From Nocardia sputorum (GTDB lineage: Bacteria > Actinomycetota > Actinomycetes > Mycobacteriales > Mycobacteriaceae): 64,000 nucleotides of DNA. Below are positions 18,582 through 27,097 of this stretch, one piece after another; position 1 is the first letter of the stretch; each line of letters starts with the position of its first letter. A program made the translations under genes and the position numbers. Under the pieces are notes generated by a model that was not told the origin of the DNA, ran no database searches, and saw only the letters and a list, made by a program, of their open reading frames with translations. The stretch covers positions 124,001 through 188,000 of the forward strand of contig NZ_AP026978.1 in NCBI RefSeq assembly GCF_027924405.1. Direction: 5' to 3'.

Positions 18582-19646
18582 GTGGACTTCACCAGGGACG
18601 AGGGCCAGGACGCCGTGGCCGAGGTCGTCGTGAGCTTGCTGGAACGTGAACCGGCGCGCGACATGCGGTTGTGGCCGAAGCTGGCCGACTCCGGCTTGCT
18701 CGTCGTCGCGCTGCCGGAGCGGTACGGCGGGGACGGCATGGGGCTGCTGGAGGTGTCGGCGCTGCTCACCGAGCTGGCTACCGATGCCGTGGCGGTTCCG
18801 GCGCTGCCGACGCTGGGCTTCGGCGTGCTGCCGGTGGTTGCCTGCGCGCCGGAGCGCGTGCAGGAGCTCGTGTTGCCCGGGGTCGCCGAAGGCGCCGTGC
18901 TCACCGCGGCGCTGAGCGAACCGGCGGCACCGTTCACCGTCAAGCCGGAGACGACCGCGATCGTCGACGGCGACACGGTGCGCGTCACCGGCCACAAGGT
19001 CGCCGTGCCGTACGCCGAGGAGGCGAGCTGGCTGCTCGTGCCGACCAACGCGGGCATCGCCGTGGTGGACGCCCAGGCCGACGGACTCACCCGCACGCCG
19101 ACGCCGGTCTCCGGCGGCATCCCCGAGTGCACGGTGCGGCTGGACCAGGTGGAGATCCCCGCCGACCAGCTGTGGCCGGTCGGGCTCGCCGACCTGCACC
19201 GGCTGGCGCTCGCCTCGATCGGATCGGTAGCCGATGGATTGCTCAAAGGGGCGATCACGCTCACCGCCGAGCATCTGCGCACCCGTCACCAGTTCGGCAG
19301 GCCGCTGGCGGAGTTCCAGGCGGTGGCCCAGCAGATCGCGGATCTGTACGTCGTCTCGCGCACTCTGCACGTCGCCGCGGTTTCCGCGAACTGGGCTCTG
19401 GCGCAGGACGATGCGAGCCAGGAGCATCGCGAGCGCACCGACGACGATCTGGAGATCCTGGCCTACACGGTCGCCGGGGAATTGCCCGCGGCCATGCAGA
19501 AGTGTCATCACCTGCACGGCGGCCTCGGCGTCGACATGACCCACCCGATGCACCGCTACTACTCACAAGCCAAGGACATCGCTCGCTGGCTCGGCGGCGC
19601 GTCGTTCCGGCTCGACCGATTGGGGGCCAGATGTTCATCGACCTGA
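18582..19646 (+). CDS. fadE28: Acyl-CoA dehydrogenase subunit FadE28 (ChsE2-like)
   Basis: Partner subunit of the FadE28-FadE29 alpha2beta2 dehydrogenase, which oxidises the three-carbon (C22) steroid side-chain CoA ester. The 354-residue product has LLVVALPERYGGDGMGLLEV, TRHQFGRPLAEFQAVAQQIAD and HHLHGGLGVDMTHPMHRYYS, as in M. tuberculosis FadE28 (Rv3544c). It lacks the full FAD-site set typical of active ACADs, as expected for this partner. The GTG start gives VDFTRDEGQ, matching the family start. It overlaps fadE29 by 16 bases. ChsE1/ChsE2 numbering of the two subunits is from memory. Confidence 0.93.
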   Translation: MDFTRDEGQDAVAEVVVSLLEREPARDMRLWPKLADSGLLVVALPERYGGDGMGLLEVSALLTELATDAVAVPALPTLGFGVLPVVACAPERVQELVLPGVAEGAVLTAALSEPAAPFTVKPETTAIVDGDTVRVTGHKVAVPYAEEASWLLVPTNAGIAVVDAQADGLTRTPTPVSGGIPECTVRLDQVEIPADQLWPVGLADLHRLALASIGSVADGLLKGAITLTAEHLRTRHQFGRPLAEFQAVAQQIADLYVVSRTLHVAAVSANWALAQDDASQEHRERTDDDLEILAYTVAGELPAAMQKCHHLHGGLGVDMTHPMHRYYSQAKDIARWLGGASFRLDRLGARCSST

Positions 19647-20791
19647 CCATCGAGCAACGCCGGCTGCGCGACGAACTGCGCTCCTACTTCGCCGATCTCG
19701 TGACTCCCGCGGAGGAGGCCGAGATGGCGGTGAACCGGCACGGCGACGCCTACCGCGCCGTGGTGCGCCGGATGGGCCGCGACGGCTGGCTCGGCGTCGG
19801 CTGGCCCAAGGAATACGGCGGCCAGGGCTTCGGGCCGGTCGAGCAGCAGATCTTCTTCAACGAGGCGGTCCGGGCCGACGTCCCGCTGCCGCTGGTGACG
19901 CTGCTGACCGTCGGGCCCACCTTGCAGCAATTCGGCACGGACGAGCAGAAGCAGCGGTTCCTGCCCGGAATCCTGTCGGGGGACATTCATTTCGCGATCG
20001 GCTACTCCGAGCCGGAGGCGGGCACCGACCTGGCCGCGCTGCGCACCTCGGCGGTGCGTGACGAGTCCGGGGACTGGATCGTCAACGGGCAGAAGATCTT
20101 CACCACGGGCGCGCACGAGGCCGACTTCATCTGGCTGGCCTGCCGCACCGGCTCCACCGAGTCGCGCCACCGCGGCATCACGATCCTGATCGTGGACACC
20201 ACCGATCCCGGCTACTCCTGGACGCCGATCATCACCTGCGACGGCGCCCACCACACCAACGCGACGTATTTCGACAACGTGCGCGTCCCGGCGAGCATGC
20301 TGGTCGGCGAGGAGAACCGGGGCTGGAAGCTGATCACGACGCAGCTCAACCACGAGCGGGTGAGCCTGGGTCCGTCCGGCAAGATCGAACAGCTCTACGA
20401 CCGGGTGCGCGACTGGGCGCAACCGCGCGGCGTGCTCGCCGAATTGGACGTGCGGCGCGCGCTGGGCCGCATCCACGCCATGGTCCGGTTGAACGAGCTG
20501 CTGAACTGGCAGGTCGCCGGGACCGTGGACGGCGACCAGGCCCAGGTGATCGCCGACGCGTCCGCCACCAAGGTCTACTCCACCGAATCGCTCCAGGAGG
20601 CGGGCAGGCTCGCCGAGGAGATCGTCGGCCGCTACGGCGACCCGGCCGACCCGGCCACCGGCGAGCTGCTGACCTGGCTGGACCGCAGGACCAAGCAAAA
20701 CCTCGTTGTCACCTTCGGTGGCGGCGTCAACGAAGTGATGCGTGAGCTGGTCGCCTCGTCCGGGCTGCGGCTGCCGCGAGTACCCCGATAA
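19631..20791 (+). CDS. fadE29: Acyl-CoA dehydrogenase subunit FadE29 (ChsE1-like)
   Basis: Second subunit of the C22 steroid-CoA dehydrogenase. The 386-residue product starts MFIDLTIEQRRLRDELRSYF and contains YRAVVRRMGRDGWLGVGWPKEYGG, IGYSEPEAGTDLAALRTSAV, DGAHHTNATYFDNVRVP and the C-terminal NLVVTFGGGVNEVMRELVAS. These run closely parallel to M. tuberculosis FadE29 (Rv3543c). The ATG lies inside the end of fadE28, so the subunits are translationally coupled, consistent with a fixed heteromer. Confidence 0.95.
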   Translation: MFIDLTIEQRRLRDELRSYFADLVTPAEEAEMAVNRHGDAYRAVVRRMGRDGWLGVGWPKEYGGQGFGPVEQQIFFNEAVRADVPLPLVTLLTVGPTLQQFGTDEQKQRFLPGILSGDIHFAIGYSEPEAGTDLAALRTSAVRDESGDWIVNGQKIFTTGAHEADFIWLACRTGSTESRHRGITILIVDTTDPGYSWTPIITCDGAHHTNATYFDNVRVPASMLVGEENRGWKLITTQLNHERVSLGPSGKIEQLYDRVRDWAQPRGVLAELDVRRALGRIHAMVRLNELLNWQVAGTVDGDQAQVIADASATKVYSTESLQEAGRLAEEIVGRYGDPADPATGELLTWLDRRTKQNLVVTFGGGVNEVMRELVASSGLRLPRVPR

Positions 20792-20809
20792 CCAGTGAAG
20801 GAGCCGCGC

Positions 20810-21745
20810 GTGCCGGAAACCACTACTCCGGAAGCCATTCTCGCCGCAGCCGAAACGATCAAGGCGGCGGGTGCGTGCGCGCCCCGTTCCGGGCGCGATC
20901 CGGTGAACCAGCCGATGATCAACAACTGGGTCGAGGCGCTGGGCGACGCCAACCCGATCTACGTCGACGAACAGGCGGCGCGTGCGGCGGGACATCCCGG
21001 CATCGTCGCGCCGCCCGCCATGGCCCAGGTGTGGACCATGTTCGGGCTCAACGGCTCCAGGCCCGCCGACGACCCGATGGGGGCGGCCACGGAGCTGCTC
21101 GATGCCGCGGGTTACACCTCCGTGGTCGCCACGGACTGTCAGCAGACCTACCACCGCTATCTCAATGTCGGCGAGCAGGTCTCGGTCACCAGCACGCTGT
21201 CGGATATCCGTGGCCCGAAGCGCACCGCGCTGGGCGAGGGATGGTTCGTCACCTTCCAGACCAGCTGGCGGGTCGGCGACGAGGTGGTCGCCGAGATGCT
21301 GTTCCGGCTGCTGAAATTCGCTCCCGGCACCGCGGCGCCGAAACCCGCCGCGGGCGAGCGGGTCAAGCCGCTGGTTTCCTGGGACACCGAATTCTTCTGG
21401 GACGGAACCAAAGCCGGTGAGCTGCGCATCCAGCGGCTGCCGGACGGATCGCTGCGGCATCCGCCGATTCCCGCCATCTGGCAGGACAAGTCGAAACCGA
21501 CCGACTACGTCGTCGCCTCCGGGCGCGGCACCGTGTTCAGTTACGTCGTGCATCACGCGCCGAAGGTGCCGGGGCGGCAGCTGCCGTTCGTGGTGGCGCT
21601 GGTCGAATTGGAGGAAGGCGTGCGCATGCTCGGTGAACTGCGCGGCATCGACCCCACCGAGGTGCGGGTCGGCCTGCCGGTGGAAGTGGGCTTCGAGAAG
21701 CTCGACGACGAGACGGTTCTGCCGGTCTGGCAGGTGGTCGCATGA
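20810..21745 (+). CDS. chsH2: Steroid enoyl-CoA hydratase/DUF35 subunit ChsH2
   Basis: Subunit of the ChsH1-ChsH2 hydratase acting on the three-carbon side-chain enoyl-CoA. The 311 residues comprise an N-terminal MaoC-like hot-dog half (about 1-170, with GHPGIVAPPAMAQVWT) and a C-terminal DUF35 OB-fold (about 190-311, with IPAIWQDKSKPTDYVVASGRG). In the mycobacterial system the DUF35 part also docks the Ltp2 aldolase. The GTG at 20810 is chosen because AAGGAG lies five bases upstream and the length equals that of the M. tuberculosis protein (Rv3542c); a GTG at 20795 is less likely. Overlaps chsH1 by ATGA. Confidence 0.94.
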   Translation: MPETTTPEAILAAAETIKAAGACAPRSGRDPVNQPMINNWVEALGDANPIYVDEQAARAAGHPGIVAPPAMAQVWTMFGLNGSRPADDPMGAATELLDAAGYTSVVATDCQQTYHRYLNVGEQVSVTSTLSDIRGPKRTALGEGWFVTFQTSWRVGDEVVAEMLFRLLKFAPGTAAPKPAAGERVKPLVSWDTEFFWDGTKAGELRIQRLPDGSLRHPPIPAIWQDKSKPTDYVVASGRGTVFSYVVHHAPKVPGRQLPFVVALVELEEGVRMLGELRGIDPTEVRVGLPVEVGFEKLDDETVLPVWQVVA

Positions 21746-22161
21746 CCGCGGCCGTCGAACCGGACGCCGTGCGCGTCGGCACGGTGCTGCCCGAGCTGGT
21801 GATCCACGCCGATCCGACATTCGTGATCAGCACCGCACTGGCCACCAGGGACTTCCAGGACGTGCACCACGACCGGGACAAGGCCGTCGCCCGCGGTTCG
21901 AAGGACATCTTCGTCAACATCCTCACCGACACCGGCTTGGTGCAGCGGTTCGTCACCGATTGGGCGGGTCCGCGCGCCGTCGTCAAGTCGATCGCGCTGC
22001 GCTTGGGCGTGCCGCTGTACGCCGGGGACACGCTGACGCTGACCGGCACGGTGACCGCGCTGGAGGGCGACGACATCCACATCGCCGTGGTCGGCACGGA
22101 CAGCCTCGGCGATCACATCACGGCCACGGCCGTCATCGCGTTGCGGAGGGCCGATGTCTGA
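21742..22161 (+). CDS. chsH1: Steroid enoyl-CoA hydratase subunit ChsH1 (MaoC-like)
   Basis: Small single hot-dog MaoC-type subunit (139 residues) that supplies the catalytic residues of the ChsH1-ChsH2 hydratase. The hydratase motif is visible as TRDFQDVHHDRDKA near residue 37, including the catalytic Asp and His positions. FVNILTDTGLVQRFVTDWAGP is characteristic of Rv3541c-type proteins. It overlaps chsH2 at the start and ltp2 by eight bases at the end. Confidence 0.94.
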   Translation: MTAAVEPDAVRVGTVLPELVIHADPTFVISTALATRDFQDVHHDRDKAVARGSKDIFVNILTDTGLVQRFVTDWAGPRAVVKSIALRLGVPLYAGDTLTLTGTVTALEGDDIHIAVVGTDSLGDHITATAVIALRRADV

Positions 22162-23332
22162 CCAGCGGATCTCCGGCCGGGCCGCCGTCGTCGGCATCGG
22201 CGCCACCGACTTCTCCAAGGACTCCGGGCGCAGCGAACTGCGCCTGGCCGCCGAGGCGGTCACCGCCGCACTGGCCGACGCGGGGCTGACGCCCGCCGAC
22301 GTGGACGGCCTGACCACGTTCACCATGGACACCAACACCCAGGCCGCGGTCGCCAGGGCGGTCGGCATCCCGCAGCTGACCTTCTTCAGCCACATCGGTT
22401 ACGGCGGCGGCGCGGCGTGCGCCACCATCCAGCAGGCCGCCATGGCGGTGGCCACCGGCATCGCCGACGTGGTCGTGGCCTATCGCGCGTTCAACGAGCG
22501 GTCGGTATCGCGGTTCGGGCAGTTCTCCACGGCGCTGGCCACCGCGCCCACTTCGTCGGGCATCGACGCGGGCTGGTCCTACCCGCAGGGGTTGGGGACG
22601 CCGGCCGCGCAGGTCGCGATGGTCGCCCGGCGCTACATGCACGTCTACGGAGCCACCAGCGAAGACTTCGGCCGGGTGGCCGTGGCCGACCGTAAACATG
22701 CCGCGGTGAACCCGGCCGCCTTCTTCTACGGCAAGCCGATCACCCTGGCGGACCACCAGAACTCCCGCTGGATCGCAGAGCCGCTGCATCTGCTGGACTG
22801 CTGCCAGGAGTCCGACGGCGGTGTGGCGATCGTGGTCACCAGCGTGGAGCGGGCCCGCGATCTGCCGCAGCGTCCCGCCGTGATCGCCGCGGCCGCGCAG
22901 GGTTCCGGCGCCGACCAGTACGTGATGACCAGCTACTACCGCGACGCCATGACCGGTCTTCCGGAGATGGGGCTGGTCGGTGAGCAGCTGTGGGCGCAGA
23001 GCGGATTGCGTCCGGAGGACATGCAGGCCGCCATCCTCTACGACCACTTCACCCCGTTCGTGCTCATGCAACTGGAGGAGCTCGGGTTCTGTGGCCGCGG
23101 CGAGGCGAAGGACTTCATCGCAGGCGGCGCCATCGAGATCGGCGGCCGGCTGCCGCTCAACACCCACGGCGGCCAGCTCGGCGAGGCGTACATCCACGGG
23201 ATGAACGGCATCGCCGAGGCCGTGCGCCAGATCCGGGGCACCTCGGTCAACCCGGTCTCCGACCTGACCAACATCCTGGTCACGGCGGGCACCGGCGTCC
23301 CCACCTCCGGCTTGGTGCTCACCACCGGCTGA
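22154..23332 (+). CDS. ltp2: Ltp2-like steroid side-chain retro-aldolase (thiolase fold)
   Basis: Last enzyme of the side-chain module: cleaves the 17-hydroxy CoA intermediate to the C17-ketone and propionyl-CoA. The 392-residue thiolase-fold protein shows VVGIGATDFSKDSGRSELRLA, SHIGYGGGAACATIQQAAMAVATG and the C-terminal NTHGGQLGEAYIHGMNGIAEA. The nucleophilic cysteine of true thiolases is not seen in its usual context, in line with an aldolase. Gene order fadE28-fadE29-chsH2-chsH1-ltp2 equals the mycobacterial igr operon without cyp125. Confidence 0.94.
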   Translation: MSDQRISGRAAVVGIGATDFSKDSGRSELRLAAEAVTAALADAGLTPADVDGLTTFTMDTNTQAAVARAVGIPQLTFFSHIGYGGGAACATIQQAAMAVATGIADVVVAYRAFNERSVSRFGQFSTALATAPTSSGIDAGWSYPQGLGTPAAQVAMVARRYMHVYGATSEDFGRVAVADRKHAAVNPAAFFYGKPITLADHQNSRWIAEPLHLLDCCQESDGGVAIVVTSVERARDLPQRPAVIAAAAQGSGADQYVMTSYYRDAMTGLPEMGLVGEQLWAQSGLRPEDMQAAILYDHFTPFVLMQLEELGFCGRGEAKDFIAGGAIEIGGRLPLNTHGGQLGEAYIHGMNGIAEAVRQIRGTSVNPVSDLTNILVTAGTGVPTSGLVLTTG

Positions 23333-23395
23333 TCCGGTCGGCGTCGCCTGCGCGCGGACGACCGGTGGGAATCGCCGAGGCGTAGGTTGGGCTCG

Positions 23396-23833
23396 GTGGT
23401 GGACCGGCATCTGGTGGACGTGCACGTGCTGTTGCTGCGCGGCGCGGAGGTGTTGCTGAGCAGGCGGCGCAGTGCGGACGAGTTCGACGGGCTGTGGCAC
23501 CTGCCGGCCGGGAAACTGGAGGCGGGGGAGTCGGCACTCGCCGCGGCGGCCCGCGAAGCGTGCGAGGAGGTCGGCGTGGTGATCGCTCCGGCGGATCTGC
23601 GGCACGTGCACTCCGCGCACGTGGTAGATACCGGGCGGGAGGCGCGGATCGGGTTGTTCTTCGAGACGCGCCGCTGGTCGGGCGAGCCGGTCAACCGCGA
23701 GCCCGGCAAGTCGTACGAACTGCGCTGGTTCCCCCTGGCAGACCTGCCGGAGACGCTGATCCCGTACCCGGCCGCAGGCATCCGCGGCTATCTCGACGGC
23801 GTGACCTACAGCCAGCGCGGCTGGCCGGACTGA
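23396..23833 (+). CDS. Nudix hydrolase
   Basis: Small hydrolase (about 145 residues) of nucleoside diphosphate-linked substrates. The Nudix box is complete: GKLEAGESALAAAAREACEEVGV, following GX5EX7REUXEEXGU, near residue 40. The substrate is not predictable. Start candidates are GTG at 23396 or 23399; a TTG at 23387 is in frame. TAGGTT at 23383-23388 matches TANNNT and ends seven bases before the first GTG, so the transcript may be leaderless. Convergent with the TetR gene, nine bases apart. Confidence 0.88.
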   Translation: MVDRHLVDVHVLLLRGAEVLLSRRRSADEFDGLWHLPAGKLEAGESALAAAAREACEEVGVVIAPADLRHVHSAHVVDTGREARIGLFFETRRWSGEPVNREPGKSYELRWFPLADLPETLIPYPAAGIRGYLDGVTYSQRGWPD

Positions 23834-23842
23834 GCGCGGCGG

Positions 23843-24418
23843 TCACGCGTTCAGGTGTGCGGCGAGGATACGAGCCAATTGCCGCACACTCTCCGGCGTG
23901 CCTGGGCGCAGGGCGGTGCGGTTGCCCGCGAAGCGGTCGAAGACGGCGCCCTCGACGACGGCGACGAAGTCCGCCGCCCGGGTCCGCGGGTCGGACGCGC
24001 CCATGGCGTGGAAGAGGTCTCGGGCGCGGTCGACCGAGAACAGGCTGCGCGCCAGCCGGGGATGCAGGTCGCGATCGTCGAGCAGGTCGACGAGCAGGGC
24101 ATGGCGGGCGATCAGATGCGCGCGCCGGTCGGCCAGCAGCCGGTCGAGCCAGGCGGCGACGGCCTCGGCGGCCGATTCCGGCGCGGCGGCGGAGGGGGGC
24201 GCGAACGCGGCGGCGAAATCCGTGCGGGATCGGTCGGTGATCCGGTCCACGATGGCCTCGATGAGCGCGCGTTTGGTGCGGAAGTAGTACGAGGTCGATC
24301 CAGGGGGCAGTGCCAGTTCCGTGTCCAACGCGCGGTGGGTGAGCCCGCGCAGGCCCTTGGTCGCGATCAGTTCGATGGCCGTGTCGACGAGGAGCACGCG
24401 CCGGTCGCCTGTGGACAT
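23843..24418 (-). CDS. TetR-family transcriptional regulator
   Basis: A regulator of about 191 residues. The N-terminal HTH is visible as TAIELIATKGLRGLTHRALDTELALPPGSTSYYFRTKRAL, with the typical TetR recognition helix ending in YYF. The C-terminal ligand domain has LLVDLLDDRDLHPRLARSLFSV. The ATG at 24418 is preferred, six bases after GGAAGG; ATG 24421 is an alternative. A palindrome lies 32 bases upstream, between this gene and the divergent ATPase gene. It probably represses both. Confidence 0.88.
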   Translation of the reverse strand: MSTGDRRVLLVDTAIELIATKGLRGLTHRALDTELALPPGSTSYYFRTKRALIEAIVDRITDRSRTDFAAAFAPPSAAAPESAAEAVAAWLDRLLADRRAHLIARHALLVDLLDDRDLHPRLARSLFSVDRARDLFHAMGASDPRTRAADFVAVVEGAVFDRFAGNRTALRPGTPESVRQLARILAAHLNA

Positions 24419-24450
24419 CATCACCCTTCCTGGCGGCCGCCCGGCCACGT

Positions 24451-24468
24451 CCTCTACAAATGTAGAGG
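24451..24468. promoter_or_regulatory. Palindromic operator between TetR gene and AFG1-like ATPase gene
   Basis: CCTCTACAAATGTAGAGG has perfect 8-bp arms around AA. It sits 32 bases from the TetR start and 15 bases before the ATPase start. It is the natural candidate binding site for the adjacent TetR protein, controlling both divergent genes. Inferred from symmetry and position only. Confidence 0.65.
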
Positions 24469-24482
24469 ACTCAGGAGGTGTC

Positions 24483-25481
24483 ATGGAACCCGGTGTCATC
24501 CGGTGGGATTCCGATCAGGCGCGGGCGGCGGCGCGGTTGCGCGAGTTGGTCGATCGGCGCGGCCGCCCGGTCCGGCGTCATCGGGGCGTCTATCTCCACG
24601 GCAGACCCGGGCGCGGCAAGACCATGCTCATGAACCGGTTCTTCGCCCAGGTGGCGTCCGAACGCAAGCGCCGCTACCACTTCCACCAATTCTTCGCCGA
24701 ATTGCACGCCGCGGCACACGCGTCCGGCTCGATCGATGCGGCGGTGGACGCGCTGCTCGGTGACGCCGTGCTGATCTGCTTCGACGAGTTCCACGTGCAC
24801 GACATCGGTGACGCGATGCTGCTCGCACGGCTGCTCGACGCGCTGTTCGCCCGCCGCGTCACGCTGGTGGTGACCTCGAACTATCCGCCGGACGGACTGC
24901 TGCCGAATCCGCTGTTCCACGATCGGCTTCTGCCGACGATCGACCGGATCCGCGCGCACATGGACGTGGTGCCGGTCGACGGCGCGATCGATTATCGCTC
25001 TCTCGGCGTGCGCGCCGGCCGCACCGGATTCGCCGCCGGGCGATACATCGTGGCGCACTCGGCGGCGGTCGTCGGCGCGGGAAAAAGCGCTGTGCCACAA
25101 CGCGAGAACGAAGCGTCTGCCGAGATTTCCATCGGCGCCCGCAGTTTGCGCGCCATTGCCGGAGACGGCGGCGCTCTCGTCATCGACTTCGCCGCATTGT
25201 GTGGAGTCCCAACTTCCGCGCCGGATTATGTTGCGCTGGCCCAACGTTTTCAGCGCTGGGAAATCCGGGAAGTGCCTCCGCTGTATGAAGTTCCGCCCGA
25301 CTGGGCGATGCGTTTCGTGAACGTGGTCGATGTTCTCTACGACATCGATCGGGAGCTCACCGTCGTCGCGTCCGCGCCGCTCGGCGGGCTCGTGCGAGGC
25401 GTGGCGGAAGTGCCGGATATCTCACGTTTGGCGAGCCGTCTTTGTGAATTGTCCCAGTCCTCGTCGGATATCGCCCGGTAG
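24483..25481 (+). CDS. zapE: AFG1/ZapE-like P-loop ATPase
   Basis: AAA-type ATPase of the AFG1 (mitochondrial LACE1) / bacterial ZapE family, 332 residues. ZapE is linked to cell division in E. coli; the actinobacterial role is unclear. Walker A is GRPGRGKTML near residue 41 and Walker B is VLICFDEFHVHDIGDAM near residue 100. SNYPPDGLLPNPLFHDRLLPTI is a strong family signature. The ATG follows AGGAGG. The usual AFG1 N-terminal segment is short here. The divergent TetR and the palindrome in its promoter suggest dedicated control. Confidence 0.88.
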   Translation: MEPGVIRWDSDQARAAARLRELVDRRGRPVRRHRGVYLHGRPGRGKTMLMNRFFAQVASERKRRYHFHQFFAELHAAAHASGSIDAAVDALLGDAVLICFDEFHVHDIGDAMLLARLLDALFARRVTLVVTSNYPPDGLLPNPLFHDRLLPTIDRIRAHMDVVPVDGAIDYRSLGVRAGRTGFAAGRYIVAHSAAVVGAGKSAVPQRENEASAEISIGARSLRAIAGDGGALVIDFAALCGVPTSAPDYVALAQRFQRWEIREVPPLYEVPPDWAMRFVNVVDVLYDIDRELTVVASAPLGGLVRGVAEVPDISRLASRLCELSQSSSDIAR

Positions 25482-25629
25482 TCGCCGCGACGACGGACGG
25501 GCCGTCGACTTCCCGCACAGCTGCGGTTTAAGAGGAGGGACTCCGAAGTATTCCATTCCATCCCGAGCGGACCGCCCGGCATGTAACTATGTGGCTGTTT
25601 TGTGGAGTACTCAGATTTGGCGGTAACCA

Positions 25630-26577
25630 GTGGCCCGGGCGCGAGCGCCGATATCGCGCGTGATCGTCCTGATCACGCTGCTGGCTTTTGCCGCCATCGC
25701 CCTGCACGGATACATCCCAGGAATTACCGAAACCGAGTCGCGCAGGCACGTCCCGTCCGCTCTGTCGGTCGCGCTCATGCCGGTGCTGCTCACCGTGTCG
25801 ATCGTGATCCTGCTGGCCGGGGTGATCGCCAGTCAGCACCGTTTGCCGCTGGCCATGCCCGAGCAGGAACGGGAGGACGAACGCACGCAGTGGCGTCTCG
25901 GGCGCGTCGGCCTCGCACTGCTCGGCGCGCTGGCGCTGCTCGGAGTGCTGTTCGCGGCCGCAGCGGCGATCTACTTCCTCGGCGCGAGCAAGTCGAGCGA
26001 ACCCGCGCGCCCCGCGGCGCCCGCCACCACCACGGGCACGCCGCCGGAGCACGGAACGCCGCCGTCCGCCGAATACGACCCGAAGTCGGCGGAGCTGACC
26101 GGTACGGCGCTGGTACTGGCCGGAATCGCGGCCGCGGGCTTGGTGACGGTGGCGATGAGCGGTCTGGTCGTGGTCGCGGTGTCGACCCGGCGCAAGCCCG
26201 CTCCGGCGGCCGCGCAGCCGGTCGCGGCGACCCCCACCGCGGCGGACTCGCTGGCCCGCGCGGCCGAGATGGGCCTGGCCGCGATGAACGCTCCGGGTCA
26301 GGACCCGCGCACCGCGATCATCGCCTGCTACGTCGCGATGGAGCGCGGTCTCGCCTCCGACCGCGCGGCCGCACCGCTCGTCTCGGACACCCCGATGGAA
26401 GTGCTGGCCCGCGCGTTCGAACGCGGCGCGCTGCACGACGCGTCCGCCCGCGAGCTGGTCGCCCTTTTCGAGGAAGCCAGATTCAGCCCGCACGCCATGC
26501 TGGAATGGCAACGGATGCGAGCCGAGCAATTGCTGCGCATCGTGCTCGCCGACCTGCAAGGGGAGGTGCCCGCGTGA
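25630..26577 (+). CDS. Membrane protein with C-terminal DUF4129-like domain
   Basis: A 315-residue membrane protein. Hydrophobic segments lie at about residues 9-29, 45-66, 94-117 and 155-180. The C-terminal cytosolic part (about 210-310) has DPRTAIIACYVAMERGLA ... DTPMEVLARAFERG ... LVALFEEARFSPH, characteristic of DUF4129. Such proteins are found with MoxR ATPases and DUF58 proteins, as here. The biochemical role is unknown. The GTG start has no strong ribosome binding site. First gene of a five-gene operon. Confidence 0.88.
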   Translation: MARARAPISRVIVLITLLAFAAIALHGYIPGITETESRRHVPSALSVALMPVLLTVSIVILLAGVIASQHRLPLAMPEQEREDERTQWRLGRVGLALLGALALLGVLFAAAAAIYFLGASKSSEPARPAAPATTTGTPPEHGTPPSAEYDPKSAELTGTALVLAGIAAAGLVTVAMSGLVVVAVSTRRKPAPAAAQPVAATPTAADSLARAAEMGLAAMNAPGQDPRTAIIACYVAMERGLASDRAAAPLVSDTPMEVLARAFERGALHDASARELVALFEEARFSPHAMLEWQRMRAEQLLRIVLADLQGEVPA

Positions 26578-26602
26578 CCGGACGGGCGAGAAGGGACCTC
26601 GC

Positions 26603-27097
26603 GTGAATCGGATGGGGGTGGTGATCACCGGCGTGATCGTCATCGGGCTGGTCGAGCTGGTCGCCGTCGAGCGCGCCCGCGGGTTGCTGCTGGTCGTCGC
26701 CGGGATTCCGGTGGCGGTGGCGCTGGTCTGGCTGGTCTGGTCGCTGTTCGAGCGCTCGGAGGCCGCGGACGACGAGGTCGAGGACATGGAGAACGGGCCG
26801 GCGGAGATGCTGCAACGCTGGCACGCCAGGGCCGAGATGCTCGCGGACCGCGCGGACGGCAGCCGTGCCGATTGGGACCGGCACCTGCGTCCGCTGCTGG
26901 CCAAGGAGTTCGAGCTGTCCAGCGGACAGCGGGTGGCGAAGAACCGCAGGGCGATGGAGGCAGCGGGTATCCACCAGTTCGGGCCCGAGTTGTGGCGCTG
27001 GGTGGACCCGGCCAACTCGGCCCTTCGTGATCAGGCCGGCAGGGCACCGGGACGTGCGGCGCTGGACGAGATCCTGAGCCGCCTGCAGAGAATGTGA
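26603..27097 (+). CDS. Small membrane-anchored protein in the MoxR operon
   Basis: A 164-residue protein with two hydrophobic stretches at the N-terminus (about 5-22 and 29-48), then a charged cytosolic part from FERSEAADDEVEDMENG onward, rich in Arg, Ala and Glu. I do not recognise a named domain. It lies between the DUF4129 gene and moxR, and its stop codon overlaps the moxR GTG, so it is probably part of the same membrane-associated complex. Confidence 0.75.
   Translation: MNRMGVVITGVIVIGLVELVAVERARGLLLVVAGIPVAVALVWLVWSLFERSEAADDEVEDMENGPAEMLQRWHARAEMLADRADGSRADWDRHLRPLLAKEFELSSGQRVAKNRRAMEAAGIHQFGPELWRWVDPANSALRDQAGRAPGRAALDEILSRLQRM

Noticed and set aside
15347..19282. Very long (1311-codon) open frame antisense to kstR, fadE34 and fadE28
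   Set aside because: It is the antisense shadow of well-supported genes in high-GC DNA; the product is low-complexity and matches nothing.
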